Part shown: positions 1 to 9,368 of the stretch, piece by piece
Layout: the number at the start of each line of letters is the position of its first letter
Numbering within the stretch: the first letter of the stretch is position 1
Assembly (NCBI GenBank): GCA_945787715.1
Contig: CALZJE010000061.1
Coordinates: 1-49,465 of the forward strand
Origin: an uncultured Ectothiorhodospiraceae bacterium
GTDB lineage: Bacteria; Pseudomonadota; Gammaproteobacteria; S012-40
DNA: 49,465 nucleotides
Direction: 5' to 3'
The notes under the pieces: model-generated
The model's database searches: none
What the model was told of the DNA's origin: nothing
Seen by the model: only the letters and a program-made list of their open reading frames with translations
Program-made: the position numbers and the translations under genes

Positions 1-600
1 AATTGATGAAATTTCACCCTTGTTTAAACGAGAAGCAAACGGCATCATGGCGGTTCCAGGCCTTCCATATGTTACAGAGGCGATCATCCTCTCTGTTGTC
101 AGCTCGTTGAATGGATCCGCCGATGTGAAATTTCTAGGCGGAGGATTTAGTCCATTTTTTGCCCACACTGCTGTATTGCCATTGTCGCCGTGACAAGCAG
201 AGCAATGCTTATCATAAAGTTTTTTACCTTCAACGCCTTTCGCCGTAGTGGTAATCGCTTTTTTGATTCCCATAAATTGTGTTTGGATATATTCAGCCAA
301 ACCACGCACCGCCTGCCCATCAAAACGTTTACCATAGCCCACCATTGCAGTACCGGGTACCCCTTTCTGAATAGCCTGTATCAATGCAGTAAGTGTTAAT
401 CTTTCTTTGCTGTGTTCAGAAGTAAAATCGGTCGGCATGGGTGAAAGAGAAGCGCCTGCGCGCCCTTTACCATTACCACGATCACCATGGCAAGTAGCAC
501 ATTGTTTATGATAAATCTTTGAATAATCGATTGTTTCACTTGCGCTCACCTCTGCTAATAGAATAAACGCAAATAAAAAAGACCATATGTTTTTTAACAT
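1..600 (-). CDS. diheme c-type cytochrome (cytochrome c4-like), C-terminus beyond window
   Basis: The gene starts at the ATG complementary to 598-600 and runs off the left edge with no stop. The N-terminus (MLKNIWSFLFAFILLAEVSA) is a clear signal peptide. Two class-I cytochrome domains follow in tandem. The first has heme motif CATCH followed by GDRGNGKGR; the second has CSACH followed by GDNGN. Each is followed by a candidate Met ligand in a GTAM context (GVPGTAMVGYG and GRPGTAMMPF). This is the layout of soluble or membrane-associated periplasmic diheme electron carriers of the c4/c5 type. It diverges from the pentaheme gene at 880 across a 279-bp gap that must hold both promoters. The electron partner is unknown. 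The family call is firm; the exact subfamily is not, because the C-terminus is missing. Confidence 0.85.
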   Translation of the reverse strand, partial: MLKNIWSFLFAFILLAEVSASETIDYSKIYHKQCATCHGDRGNGKGRAGASLSPMPTDFTSEHSKERLTLTALIQAIQKGVPGTAMVGYGKRFDGQAVRGLAEYIQTQFMGIKKAITTTAKGVEGKKLYDKHCSACHGDNGNTAVWAKNGLNPPPRNFTSADPFNELTTERMIASVTYGRPGTAMMPFASRLNKGEISSI

Positions 601-879
601 TTTTACCCTGAAAAATTGCTGGATTTTTTACCACTTCTATTGAGTATAGATACCTAATATATAGAAAGTTTTTACATTAGATCTAGCACCAGTTAACGTT
701 TTACGCTAATCTAATGAGCTTTCAAAACTCTTTCTATTATTATCGAAAGATAAAAAGTTACGGCTAAACAGTATACGCACAAAAAAACATCATCTACGAG
801 TTTCTAAATTTGAGCCATTGGATCGTTTTTAAGGCGTTGCTCTAACTATGATAACAAATGAATCACCAGGATTGGCTTC

Positions 880-1689
880 ATGCATGTTAAAAAATTGACA
901 AATTTTATACGACAGCCTTTACGTTTGATGTTGGTCAGTATTTTAGCATTGTCGTCATTGGCGTGGTTAAGCCTAACCCATGGTGAAGCAATAATCGGCG
1001 ATCCTGTTCAAGGGACTAACGATACAATCCTTGGTTCAAAACATGATTTCAGTGGTTTAAATAGAAGAGCCGGTGTTGTTGCTATGCCCACAGTCGCATT
1101 CTCAGATTACGGCAACCCCTGTGTGTACTGCCATATCCCGCCAGAACAGGCAGATACCGATTCTATTGCCAAAGGCGCTATTGAGGGTTGGAACAGATAT
1201 CAACCGGCAACTGACTCATATCAACTTTATGACAGTTGGTTTTTGGATTCAAAAACTGAAAGCCCAAGCCCTATTACACTACTTTGCTTATCTTGTCATG
1301 ATGGCACAATGGCAGTCGATATGGTCGTTCATCGACCAAAGTCATTTAATATCTCTGAAGATAGTGCGCTCCATATGCGTATTAATAGTGAAGACAATAC
1401 GATTAGTTGTGGCAAGTGTCACAACGGTCGAGTTGCACATAGTATCGCCATTAAACATATCGATACCGATTTAAAAAACGACCACCCCGTTTCCATGCGT
1501 TTTGCAGGATTTCTTCGCTCTGATGAAGACTTCCGCCGCCCTCACACACCTGAAGGTTTTAGTAATGGGGTAAAACTTTATGAAGGCCGTGTTGAGTGTG
1601 CAAGTTGTCATAACGTTCATGACCCTTCAAAAGATCTTTTCCTTCGTGCTAATTCGGATGTGCTTTGCCAAACATGCCACACAAAATAG
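880..1689 (+). CDS. pentaheme periplasmic/outer-envelope c-type cytochrome
   Basis: This 269-residue protein has an N-terminal hydrophobic stretch (about residues 15-32, LMLVSILALSSLAWL) that acts as a signal peptide or anchor. Five heme-binding motifs are visible: CVYCH, CLSCH, CGKCH, CASCH and CQTCH, the last almost at the C-terminus. Segments such as KNDHPVSM and CASCHNVHDP are typical of doubled-CxxCH multiheme cytochromes. No enzymatic residues are recognisable, so an electron-transfer role is inferred. The ATG at 880 is preceded by CCAGG. The 3' end overlaps the next gene by 16 bp in another frame, so the cytochrome and the NHL lipoprotein are probably translationally coupled and work together. 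Heme number is read directly; partner and substrate are unknown. Confidence 0.85.
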   Translation: MHVKKLTNFIRQPLRLMLVSILALSSLAWLSLTHGEAIIGDPVQGTNDTILGSKHDFSGLNRRAGVVAMPTVAFSDYGNPCVYCHIPPEQADTDSIAKGAIEGWNRYQPATDSYQLYDSWFLDSKTESPSPITLLCLSCHDGTMAVDMVVHRPKSFNISEDSALHMRINSEDNTISCGKCHNGRVAHSIAIKHIDTDLKNDHPVSMRFAGFLRSDEDFRRPHTPEGFSNGVKLYEGRVECASCHNVHDPSKDLFLRANSDVLCQTCHTK

Positions 1690-2762
1690 GCGCTAAAGGG
1701 AATATTAAAATTGTTGTTGCTGCACTTGCTGGCTTACTGGCAGTAGGATGCGCATCGACACCCGATTTTAAAAAACCTGAACCACCAGTATTTCCACCAC
1801 CTCCGGCGGAGCCTCGTTTTATTTTTGAAGCTTCTCTCCGCAGCAGTAGCAATATCCAAGACCCAACATTTGCAGAAAAGTTAAGAGAAATTGCAACTGG
1901 CGATACAGTTACACCCTCGGGTCTCAGCAAACCCTACGGCGTTGTCGCTCACAAAGGCAATGTGTTTATCACTGATACTCAACAACGCGCAATAGTGCTG
2001 TTTGATCTCAACAAAAAAATGGTTAAGCTCTTCGGAAACGAAGGTCCCGGATCCCTGCTAAAACCATTGGGAATAGACATCAGTAAAGAAGAAGAAGTTT
2101 TTGTTGCCGATATAACAGCAAAACGCATTGTGGTGTTTGACCTACAAGGTAATTATCTTCGAAGTATCGGTGATGCAAATATTTTCTCGCGTCCTGTCAG
2201 TGTTGCCGCAGACCCAACGTCAGATAAAATCTATGTCGTTGATACCGGCGGACTTGATTCAGATTCGCATCATGTATTAGTGTTTAACCGAAAAACGGGA
2301 AAGCACATTGAAACAATCGGTAAAAGAGGCCGAGCAGCAAACGAATTCAATATCCCTTTGCAAGCTAGCATTACAAACGATGGAACGTTGTACGTTGTAG
2401 ATAGTGGTAACTTTCGCGTTCAGCGCATTAACAAAAGCGGCGAGTTTACTGGATCATTTGGCGGCATCGGGAGACAAAGTGGACAATTCTCGCGCCCTAA
2501 AGGTGTTGCTACTGATAGGGAAGGTAACGTCTACGTCGTTGATACTGCCTTTGGAAATGTGCAAGTTTTTAACCCTACTGGCGAACTACTGCTATTCATG
2601 GGAGATAGAGCAACATCGGGCGGCCCTGGAAGATACAGCTTGCCAGCAGGAATTGATGTTGATGAGAATGGGAAAATCTATATTGTTGATCAATTTTTTC
2701 GCAAAGTCGATATTATTCGACCAATAGATGCAAAACCATTTGATGTCTTTCTAAGCCAATAA
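1674..2762 (+). CDS. NHL-repeat beta-propeller lipoprotein
   Basis: The ATG at 1674 gives a 362-residue protein with a lipoprotein signal (VVAALAGLLAVGC). A TTG at 1665 would add three residues and is less likely. After a proline-rich linker (PEPPVFPPPPAEP) come repeated NHL blades with the pattern of G followed by hydrophobic-YVVD, for example NVFITDTQQR, EVFVADITAK, KIYVVDTGG, TLYVVDSGNFRVQ, NVYVVDTAFGNVQVF and KIYIVDQFFRKV. This amounts to about six blades, enough for a closed propeller. The protein should be membrane-anchored on the periplasmic side or the cell surface. It overlaps the pentaheme cytochrome gene, so a scaffold or docking role for that cytochrome is a reasonable inference. 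It ends 14 bp from the convergent c-di-GMP gene. Confidence 0.85.
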   Translation: MPHKIGAKGNIKIVVAALAGLLAVGCASTPDFKKPEPPVFPPPPAEPRFIFEASLRSSSNIQDPTFAEKLREIATGDTVTPSGLSKPYGVVAHKGNVFITDTQQRAIVLFDLNKKMVKLFGNEGPGSLLKPLGIDISKEEEVFVADITAKRIVVFDLQGNYLRSIGDANIFSRPVSVAADPTSDKIYVVDTGGLDSDSHHVLVFNRKTGKHIETIGKRGRAANEFNIPLQASITNDGTLYVVDSGNFRVQRINKSGEFTGSFGGIGRQSGQFSRPKGVATDREGNVYVVDTAFGNVQVFNPTGELLLFMGDRATSGGPGRYSLPAGIDVDENGKIYIVDQFFRKVDIIRPIDAKPFDVFLSQ

Positions 2763-2776
2763 AATCTCATCGACTA

Positions 2777-5272
2777 CTAAGCAAGCTCTGTTGCTTGAGA
2801 ATCAACTTTCCAGATATTACTCTCTTCAATCCAGCTTAACATCTCGTTCATTGGCATTGGCTGTCCTAAATAGAAACCTTGCACAGAATCGCAGCCAAGC
2901 TCGCCTAAAATAACCAGCGCTTCTCTTGATTCAACCCCTTCTGCGACAACTTCCAAGCCAAGCTTGTGAGCTAAATCAATGGTTGATCTAACAATGACTG
3001 CACTATTACTGTCATCGGTTAATGAAAGCCCAAAAGATTTATCAATCTTCAATTCATTAACTGGCAATTGTTGAAGATAGTTTAACGAAGAATAACCAAT
3101 TCCAAAATCATCAATAGAAATATGTAATCCCATTTTATTCAAGCGAGTTAATGCAGTAATGACATTCTCAGGCTCATCCATCAAATAAGTTTCGGTGATT
3201 TCCAGCTTGAGACGAGAAGCATTCAAGTTATATCGATTAAGCACCTCAACAATTTCGTCAGCAAAATGGGGATCAGCCAAATTCACCATTGAAAGATTGA
3301 CAGACACTTTCAAATCATAACCAAGCGCCACATAGTGCTGACATTCTTCCAGCGCTTGTGTCAGCACCCAAACTGTCATCGGTCGAATTAACCCAGTCTG
3401 TTCGGCTAACGGTACAAACTCATCTGGCAACAACAACCCGTGTTTTGGGTGATTCCAGCGTACCAAGGCCTCAACACCACTCATTTTATTTGTTTTTAAA
3501 TTCATTTTAGGCTGATAGTGCAATACTAATTCATTACGCTCAATCGCCTCTTTAAGCTCGGTACTAATAGCCAGTTGTTTTAAACTATTTTGATCAGATG
3601 ACGCGTCGTAAATGGAAAAACCGCGGTTGCTTCGTTTTGCCACATACATAGCCACATCAGCGCGCTGTAGGAGTGTTAAGGGCGAACGGCCGTGTTTTGG
3701 AAAAGTAGCAATCCCCAGACTGGCACCAACATGTAAACTATGCCCTTCAATATAAAGTTTCTTCTCAATAGCAGCAATGACTTTATGCGCAATCATAACT
3801 GCTTGGCCTTCATCAGCTGTCGGTAGCAACAAACAAAACTCATCCCCGCCCAAACGTGCGACAGTATCCGACTCCCTTAAATTCACTCGTAAACGTTGCG
3901 AAATCTGCTGCAATAATTTATCACCGACTAGATGACCTAACGTGTCATTAACTTCTTTAAAACGATTCAAATCGATAAGAATCAATGCTAGTTCATTTTC
4001 ATCCCTCTCTGCCGCTCGAATTGCTTGCTGAAGACGATCTAACAATAACGTTCGATTTGGTAAATCAGTTAAAGCATCGTGCATGGCTTGATAATGAAGC
4101 GCTGCAATCCTAGCTTTACGGCTCGTTATATCTCTAACAATCGCAATGAAATAACGTTTCCCCCCTAATTGCATATCACTCACAGCTATATCCATCGGGA
4201 ACACTGAACCATTCTTCTTCTTACCCGATATTTCTCTCGCCACACCAACCAAGATATTTTTCCGCTCCCCCTCAATATCTTGTAACAAGAAAGATTCATT
4301 TTTCTTTCTCATGCTCTCTGGAATCAGAATATCAATATGATGACCAACTAATTCATCAGCTCTATAGCTAAAAATGTGTTCGACTGCCGGGTTAACCGAA
4401 TCAATCGTGCCATCCTCAGTAATAGTTATAATTCCATCAACCACATTATCCATCACAGCACGAATTCGCGCTTCATAAACGGTTAGGTCTTTTTGCATTT
4501 GGTTAAATACAACAGCAAGCTCGCCAACTTCGTCATCATTAACGACATTAATGTGCGCACTTCTATCACCTTCACCTGCAGACATAATTGCGTTACGTAA
4601 CTCATTGACAGGTTTGATGACACTCATCCTAAGTGAAAGCCAAACAGCCAATGCGAGAACTGTAACGAGAAACACCGCCCAAAACCAGAGCAGAGCTTTC
4701 ATGTCAGTGATTCGTTCTTCGGTGTGTTTGGAGGATATTGAAAGCTTTAAAATCCCTCGTAATAAGGTTGTGTCATAACCATGACATGCGAGGCATTCAA
4801 CGTCCGCCTGAATTGGCATGACTACTGTTAATATTCCAGGCTGGGATAGGTCGTGTGATATTTTACCTTCAAGTGCACTGTTAAATATCTTTGGGGGAAC
4901 AGGGCTAAATCCTTCATGCACATCGTAGATCTTACGTTGAAAACGGGGCTGCCCAAGATATTCATTGACAGCTTCTACTGTATTTAGATCGGTAAATGCG
5001 GGCTTTCCATCTCGGCGTATAACTTCCAGATCTTCAATGCCTGCAACACCATGTAAACGATCAATCCATTCTCTTGCAAGCGTTCCATTGCCGTTCAGCA
5101 TTAATGTTTTCAAACTGCCAAGCAAGGTTTGAGCATGAACATCTGCTTGTTCAATACCCTGTTCTTCGATTGCCTGAGTAAGCACTCGATCTACCCATAA
5201 CGCCATCATTACTACCAGCAAAAATATAATGCTTGATATAATAATGGCTAATCTTGTGCTTAAACTTTTCAT
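2777..5272 (-). CDS. heme-sensor c-di-GMP enzyme: periplasmic CxxCH domain-HAMP-PAS-GGDEF-EAL
   Basis: This is an 831-residue inner-membrane protein. TM1 is about residues 8-28. A periplasmic domain to about residue 190 contains CLACH (160-164), a c-type heme motif as in DUF3365/Tll0287-like sensor domains. TM2 is about 194-214, followed by HAMP (to about 265) and PAS (about 268-385). The cyclase domain has an intact GGDEF at 475-479. The EAL domain begins with EALVRW at 601 and keeps ITETYLMDE and DDFGIGYSSL. Both catalytic signatures look intact, so it may make and break c-di-GMP. Heme-based sensing of redox state or a gas is inferred from the motif. It lies downstream of the Kelch gene on the same strand, with a 240-bp gap. 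Confidence 0.92.
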   Translation of the reverse strand: MKSLSTRLAIIISSIIFLLVVMMALWVDRVLTQAIEEQGIEQADVHAQTLLGSLKTLMLNGNGTLAREWIDRLHGVAGIEDLEVIRRDGKPAFTDLNTVEAVNEYLGQPRFQRKIYDVHEGFSPVPPKIFNSALEGKISHDLSQPGILTVVMPIQADVECLACHGYDTTLLRGILKLSISSKHTEERITDMKALLWFWAVFLVTVLALAVWLSLRMSVIKPVNELRNAIMSAGEGDRSAHINVVNDDEVGELAVVFNQMQKDLTVYEARIRAVMDNVVDGIITITEDGTIDSVNPAVEHIFSYRADELVGHHIDILIPESMRKKNESFLLQDIEGERKNILVGVAREISGKKKNGSVFPMDIAVSDMQLGGKRYFIAIVRDITSRKARIAALHYQAMHDALTDLPNRTLLLDRLQQAIRAAERDENELALILIDLNRFKEVNDTLGHLVGDKLLQQISQRLRVNLRESDTVARLGGDEFCLLLPTADEGQAVMIAHKVIAAIEKKLYIEGHSLHVGASLGIATFPKHGRSPLTLLQRADVAMYVAKRSNRGFSIYDASSDQNSLKQLAISTELKEAIERNELVLHYQPKMNLKTNKMSGVEALVRWNHPKHGLLLPDEFVPLAEQTGLIRPMTVWVLTQALEECQHYVALGYDLKVSVNLSMVNLADPHFADEIVEVLNRYNLNASRLKLEITETYLMDEPENVITALTRLNKMGLHISIDDFGIGYSSLNYLQQLPVNELKIDKSFGLSLTDDSNSAVIVRSTIDLAHKLGLEVVAEGVESREALVILGELGCDSVQGFYLGQPMPMNEMLSWIEESNIWKVDSQATELA

Positions 5273-5512
5273 TTACACCTTACTCAATTTGTTCACTGCC
5301 TGCACTTTAACTACTTGCCTGCAATCGCTTTCTAAGAAAACTTAATCATCCCTGTATAGCATCCTTTCTTTATAATTACATTCAACCTAATTGAGATATC
5401 AACTCTGAGCAACAAGCACTTTTTGTATTTCGCTGTGGTATTTTCGTGACTCATAACATCTGCTCGGTTAGGGGTAATAGCAAATTCAGCCCCCCCCCAA
5501 GGCATACTCTTA

Positions 5513-6847
5513 CTACTCTTTTTCAACTGTTCCGACAAATAATATAGCTTCAAAGTTCTTTCTTAGTGATTTACTGTAAAAATTTGACATAAATACACCT
5601 TCGCTAAATCGTATTTTGGTATCTTTTTGAATAACATTGCTCGGTGCAGCCAACCAGATCAACTTAATTCCTGTATTAACTAACATATAACTATAGCTTT
5701 CAGTATCTATGCGGTCTACTACAACACCTGAGTTGTGTAGTTCAACTTCCTGGTCATTTTGGTTATGAGACATTAGCGTCTCATTTCGTTGAGTTTGCGT
5801 TCCCCAATAACCTATTTCTCCATTACTATCAAAACCTGAGTACCACACTGACTGTTGATATGTTTGCCGCGTCGAGCCACCTAAAATATATAATTTATTA
5901 TTTACTAAAATTGTCATGAAATTTGCCATTTTCATTGGTAGCTTCGTCGATTCTTGCCAAGCAGCCTTCTCCAGACCATGACTTATATTAAGTTTTTCGA
6001 CTGAATTCAGGTATTCATTCCCACTAATCCCGCCAAGCGCATAGACACTTTTATTATAAGAAATACTACTAAACGCGTAACGCCCTTGGTTTAAGGAGTG
6101 AGTAGACGCCCAACTCAGAGGTTCAGATTGTAGTGAAGTAAATTCAACACTTTTAATCCCCACACCTTTAGTTTCATGGTGGCCACCGATCACGAAAATG
6201 TAGTCACCAACTTTTGAAATCGAATTCACATAACGCGGCCGAGTTAACGTATTATCAAGAAGTGACCATTCATCTATTTCGCCATTTATATTAAATTTTG
6301 CAACCTCAACATTGTTAAGCAAAGTTCCGCCAAACCCACCCAATGTATATAGGGAGTCTTGATGAATAAAGAGCTTTGAACATCGACGTGGAATTAATAG
6401 TTCTTCAGTTTCTATACGCCAATCGCCAAGCTGTCCATCTGGAAAAATTGGTGCACTTACGATGTTTTTTAACAAATTTTTACCATATGCTCCGTTTCCA
6501 CCACCAACAACGTAAATACGGTTTTTGAAAACCACTGCAGAGGTGAATCCCCTGGACAGTGGCATTCTACTAACGATCCTCCACGGGGAAAGTGAGCCAT
6601 TTTCACTCACTTCAGCCATTTCAACACTACTTAAAAATATTCTGCCATCAACACCACCAATAACATAAATTTTGTTTCCATATGTTACTGCTGCAGCCCC
6701 CGCACGAGCGACTGTCATCGAGTTTGTTTTTTCCCAACCAGGCACCCAGACTTCTTGAGCACTCCCTGTTTTCAGAAAAAAAACTAAACACCACGCAACT
6801 AAAAGCCAGCAATGGTAAGAATTGAGCTTCTCTGTAAAGCGCCTCAA
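5513..6847 (-). CDS. secreted Kelch-repeat beta-propeller protein
   Basis: This 444-residue protein has an N-terminal signal (hydrophobic CWLLVAWCLVFFLKTGSA, cleavage likely after GSA). At least six Kelch blades carry the di-glycine hallmark: IYVIGGVDG, IYVVGGGNG, LYTLGGFGG, IFVIGGHHE, VYALGGISG and LYILGGSTR. The C-terminal 100 residues, after about residue 340, have no recognisable repeats. It is exported and most likely periplasmic or surface-exposed; no catalytic residues are recognised. It starts 11 bp downstream of the second Reg_prop gene and is the last member of a four-gene run that starts with a monoheme cytochrome. Function is unknown; Kelch propellers usually bind proteins or glycans. 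Confidence 0.85.
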   Translation of the reverse strand: MRRFTEKLNSYHCWLLVAWCLVFFLKTGSAQEVWVPGWEKTNSMTVARAGAAAVTYGNKIYVIGGVDGRIFLSSVEMAEVSENGSLSPWRIVSRMPLSRGFTSAVVFKNRIYVVGGGNGAYGKNLLKNIVSAPIFPDGQLGDWRIETEELLIPRRCSKLFIHQDSLYTLGGFGGTLLNNVEVAKFNINGEIDEWSLLDNTLTRPRYVNSISKVGDYIFVIGGHHETKGVGIKSVEFTSLQSEPLSWASTHSLNQGRYAFSSISYNKSVYALGGISGNEYLNSVEKLNISHGLEKAAWQESTKLPMKMANFMTILVNNKLYILGGSTRQTYQQSVWYSGFDSNGEIGYWGTQTQRNETLMSHNQNDQEVELHNSGVVVDRIDTESYSYMLVNTGIKLIWLAAPSNVIQKDTKIRFSEGVFMSNFYSKSLRKNFEAILFVGTVEKE

Positions 6848-6858
6848 TTTTCTAAAAT

Positions 6859-8106
6859 CTAAATTTGCTTATGAAGTCTAGCAACGCCACCAAAACTACC
6901 TACCCAGATACTCCCGTCAGCGGCATTTGCCATTGAGAATACGTTATCAGCATAGAGGCCATCTTTCCGGGCAATAACTGTAAATTTTTCACCTTCAATT
7001 TTAGCAAGACCGTGGCTTGTGCCGGCCCAGATTTTTCCATCGCCATCCTTGTAGAGCATAAAAATATGATTTGAAGGTAATCCATCAAGTGTCGAATAGT
7101 TTTTCCATTGTTTGCCGTCAAATCTTGCTAATCCACCACCCCATGTACCACTCCAGACAATACCATCGTCATCCACCTCAAGCGACACGATGTAATTTGG
7201 ATTGTATGCCGCATTTATACGAGATAATCCTTGTTCTTCTTTTTGCCGAGCATGGTGTTGGGATGCGCTACCTGGATCGCGAGAAAATTTGATATCATTT
7301 TTAACAATTTCGTAGCTATTTCCTAATCCGTCTTCATGTTGCCAATTTTCCCATTTACCATTTTTAAAATGGGCTAATCCATTTTCTGTCGCAAACCACA
7401 TCGAGCCATCTTTTCCCTCTTCAAGGCCATAAACCCAATCATTCGGCAAACCACCGCCTGTGTTTTCAATATTGTATGTTTCCCATTTTTCAGGATTATC
7501 CAATTCGCCATCAATTACTCGATTAGCGCCAGACCAAGTCGCGATCCAAATATCTCCGTTAGCCACCTTTTGCACGTCATATACAAATTGATCCGCCAAG
7601 CCATCTGGAATATTATAATTTTTCCAGGAATCATTTGCTTGATCATAAACAGACAAACCTCCACCATAAGTTCCTACAACTATTTTTTCGTCGAGCTTAC
7701 TGACATGAAAAACACCATTTGATAGCAGATATCCACCTGCAACATCAAAAAGTTTATAGTTATCTGTTTTTAATTCGTAACGAATGATACCCCCAGAGGT
7801 TCCAACCCATACAAGATCACCGTCAGCCAGCATGCCCTTTACGTTTCGATTTCCAACACGAAAATGGGAGAACTTTGGCTCTGGAAGCAAAGATTTTACT
7901 TCAATCTGAGTAGATATTTTTTCAGCCAGTTTTATTTCTGGTTCTTGAGTTTGCTCAACACCATCAGATTTAATATTTTCTAAAACCTTATCATCACCTT
8001 TAACTACAGTCCTTTCACCCTGTGAGCGCCCCAAGCTATAAGCTATTAAAACAACAACAAGGCTCACAATAAAAATCACAATAATATTTTTGCTATCTAA
8101 CTTCAC
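6859..8106 (-). CDS. membrane-anchored Reg_prop-type beta-propeller protein
   Basis: This 415-residue protein has an N-terminal TM anchor (NIIVIFIVSLVVVLIAYSLG, about residues 7-26), a charged linker, then repeated blades of the two-component-regulator-propeller type: LVWVGTSGGI, KIVVGTYGGGL, DIWIATWSGA, SMWFATENGLA, IVWSGTWGGGLARFDG, KIWAGTSHGLA and SIWVGSFGGVA. That gives about seven blades. Unlike most Reg_prop proteins it has no kinase, GGDEF or other output domain, so the propeller itself must be the working part in the periplasm. A His/Arg-rich insert (about 270-300, ASQHHARQKEEQ) precedes a YNPNY motif shared with the neighbouring paralogue. It lies between the paralogue (146-bp gap) and the Kelch gene (11-bp gap). 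No ligand is known. Confidence 0.85.
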   Translation of the reverse strand: MKLDSKNIIVIFIVSLVVVLIAYSLGRSQGERTVVKGDDKVLENIKSDGVEQTQEPEIKLAEKISTQIEVKSLLPEPKFSHFRVGNRNVKGMLADGDLVWVGTSGGIIRYELKTDNYKLFDVAGGYLLSNGVFHVSKLDEKIVVGTYGGGLSVYDQANDSWKNYNIPDGLADQFVYDVQKVANGDIWIATWSGANRVIDGELDNPEKWETYNIENTGGGLPNDWVYGLEEGKDGSMWFATENGLAHFKNGKWENWQHEDGLGNSYEIVKNDIKFSRDPGSASQHHARQKEEQGLSRINAAYNPNYIVSLEVDDDGIVWSGTWGGGLARFDGKQWKNYSTLDGLPSNHIFMLYKDGDGKIWAGTSHGLAKIEGEKFTVIARKDGLYADNVFSMANAADGSIWVGSFGGVARLHKQI

Positions 8107-8139
8107 ATCTTTTCCTTTTGTCCAACGCTATTTGGCCAT

Positions 8140-8175
8140 AACTATTTCTTACACAACTATTTCTTACACAACTAT
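8140..8175. repeat. 15-bp tandem repeat between the two propeller genes
   Basis: AACTATTTCTTACAC occurs twice in a row and then 6 bases more (2.4 units), in the 146-bp gap upstream of the second propeller gene. It may shift spacing of a promoter or operator there; no known binding site is recognised. Confidence 0.7.
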
Positions 8176-8252
8176 ATTTAGCGATATAGCCCGACCTTAA
8201 ATATATTAACCTCAAACAATATTACTCCATGCTTGGGTTTTGGGTAATGACG

Positions 8253-9368
8253 TTAATTTTTCTTTTTTTCGAGCAATGACACTCCATGCCGGGTTCCTAC
8301 CCACACTTTCTGATGACTATCTGTAACAATCGCGTACACATGATCATCCAACAAACCGTCTTCCTTATCGTATAATTGCCAATGCCCTTGGTGATATCGA
8401 CTTACACCTTTGTTTGTTCCGAACCAAAACGTATCACTATTTTCTATAGCTATACTGTATACAATGTTCCCTGCGAGCCCTTCATTGACAGTTAAATTAT
8501 TCCAACTTTTTCCATCAAAGTAACTGACCCCACCTCCCCAAGTCCCCACCCAGACTTGATCATCGTCTGAAACTTTTACACAAAAAACATAATCTGGATT
8601 ATAACTTTCGTTACCTTCGACCAAAACACTCAGATTATGACGAGAGCGTGTACCTAAACCTGTATTACCACTAAAAGGGAGTTTTTTATTATTTGCCGCA
8701 CCGAGACCATCCTTGCTCGTCCAAACATGCCAATTCTCACCATCGAACATGTTTACCCCGCCTTCGGTACCAATCCAGACTTGATTCTTGGAATCAACAT
8801 CGAGGCCGTATACCCATTCATTTACCAACTCCTGAACATACGTTTTAAATTCTCCAGTCTTATAATCCACTCGATTAAGTCCTGCCCACGTACCAATCCA
8901 AAGTGCTTCATCTTTCTGCTCGGCAAATGAATAAACCCAATAGTCAGCGAGTCCATGCATTGGAAAGTAAGATTTCCATGACTTTCCGTCATATTTGGAA
9001 ATCCCGCCTCCATTGGTACCAAACCAAGTGCTATTGTTTGAGTCATTAAATACGGCAAAGACATATTCATTTGCCAAACCATTCTCACGAGTAAAAGTTT
9101 GTTTAACCTCACCTTTTGTGGGATCAACTTGCAATACACCGACAGAGGTTCCAACCCATAAATTATTTTTTTTTACGTCTAATGATAATGCTCGAACAAA
9201 TACATTTCTTCCAACATTAAAGGTTTCAGTAAGTTTGTAAGAATCAACAAATCCGCTGCTTTTAATTTGAAGTTTTTCGTTTTTCGCTATAGGAGTATCA
9301 CTTGAGCACGAGCTTATTATGAAAACAGCTGCAGATAGCCACAAAGCAACAGGGTTAAATTTGCTCAC
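8253..9368 (-). CDS. Reg_prop-type beta-propeller lipoprotein
   Basis: This 371-residue protein has a lipoprotein-type signal (LSAAVFIISSCSSD, lipid-acceptor Cys near residue 21). Its blades have the same WVGT/GGG grammar as the protein at 6859-8106: NLWVGTSVGVL, STWFGTNGGGISKYDG, ALWIGTWAGLNRVD, QVWIGTEGGVNMFDG, QVWVGTWGGGVSYFDG, TFWFGTNKGVS and KVWVGTRHGVS. There is no output domain. An insert ending in YNPDYVF matches YNPNYIV in the paralogue, so the two arose by tandem duplication. The start codon overlaps the stop of the upstream cytochrome gene by 4 bp (ATGA), which argues for coupled translation and a joint role. An envelope-bound sensor or scaffold linked to cytochrome c is an inference. 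Confidence 0.85.
   Translation of the reverse strand: MSKFNPVALWLSAAVFIISSCSSDTPIAKNEKLQIKSSGFVDSYKLTETFNVGRNVFVRALSLDVKKNNLWVGTSVGVLQVDPTKGEVKQTFTRENGLANEYVFAVFNDSNNSTWFGTNGGGISKYDGKSWKSYFPMHGLADYWVYSFAEQKDEALWIGTWAGLNRVDYKTGEFKTYVQELVNEWVYGLDVDSKNQVWIGTEGGVNMFDGENWHVWTSKDGLGAANNKKLPFSGNTGLGTRSRHNLSVLVEGNESYNPDYVFCVKVSDDDQVWVGTWGGGVSYFDGKSWNNLTVNEGLAGNIVYSIAIENSDTFWFGTNKGVSRYHQGHWQLYDKEDGLLDDHVYAIVTDSHQKVWVGTRHGVSLLEKKKN

Noticed and set aside
5332-5553. 73-codon frame overlapping the end of the Kelch gene
   Set aside because: It has no ribosome site at the long start, overlaps the Kelch coding end and looks like no known protein; only the C-run in it is kept as a finding.
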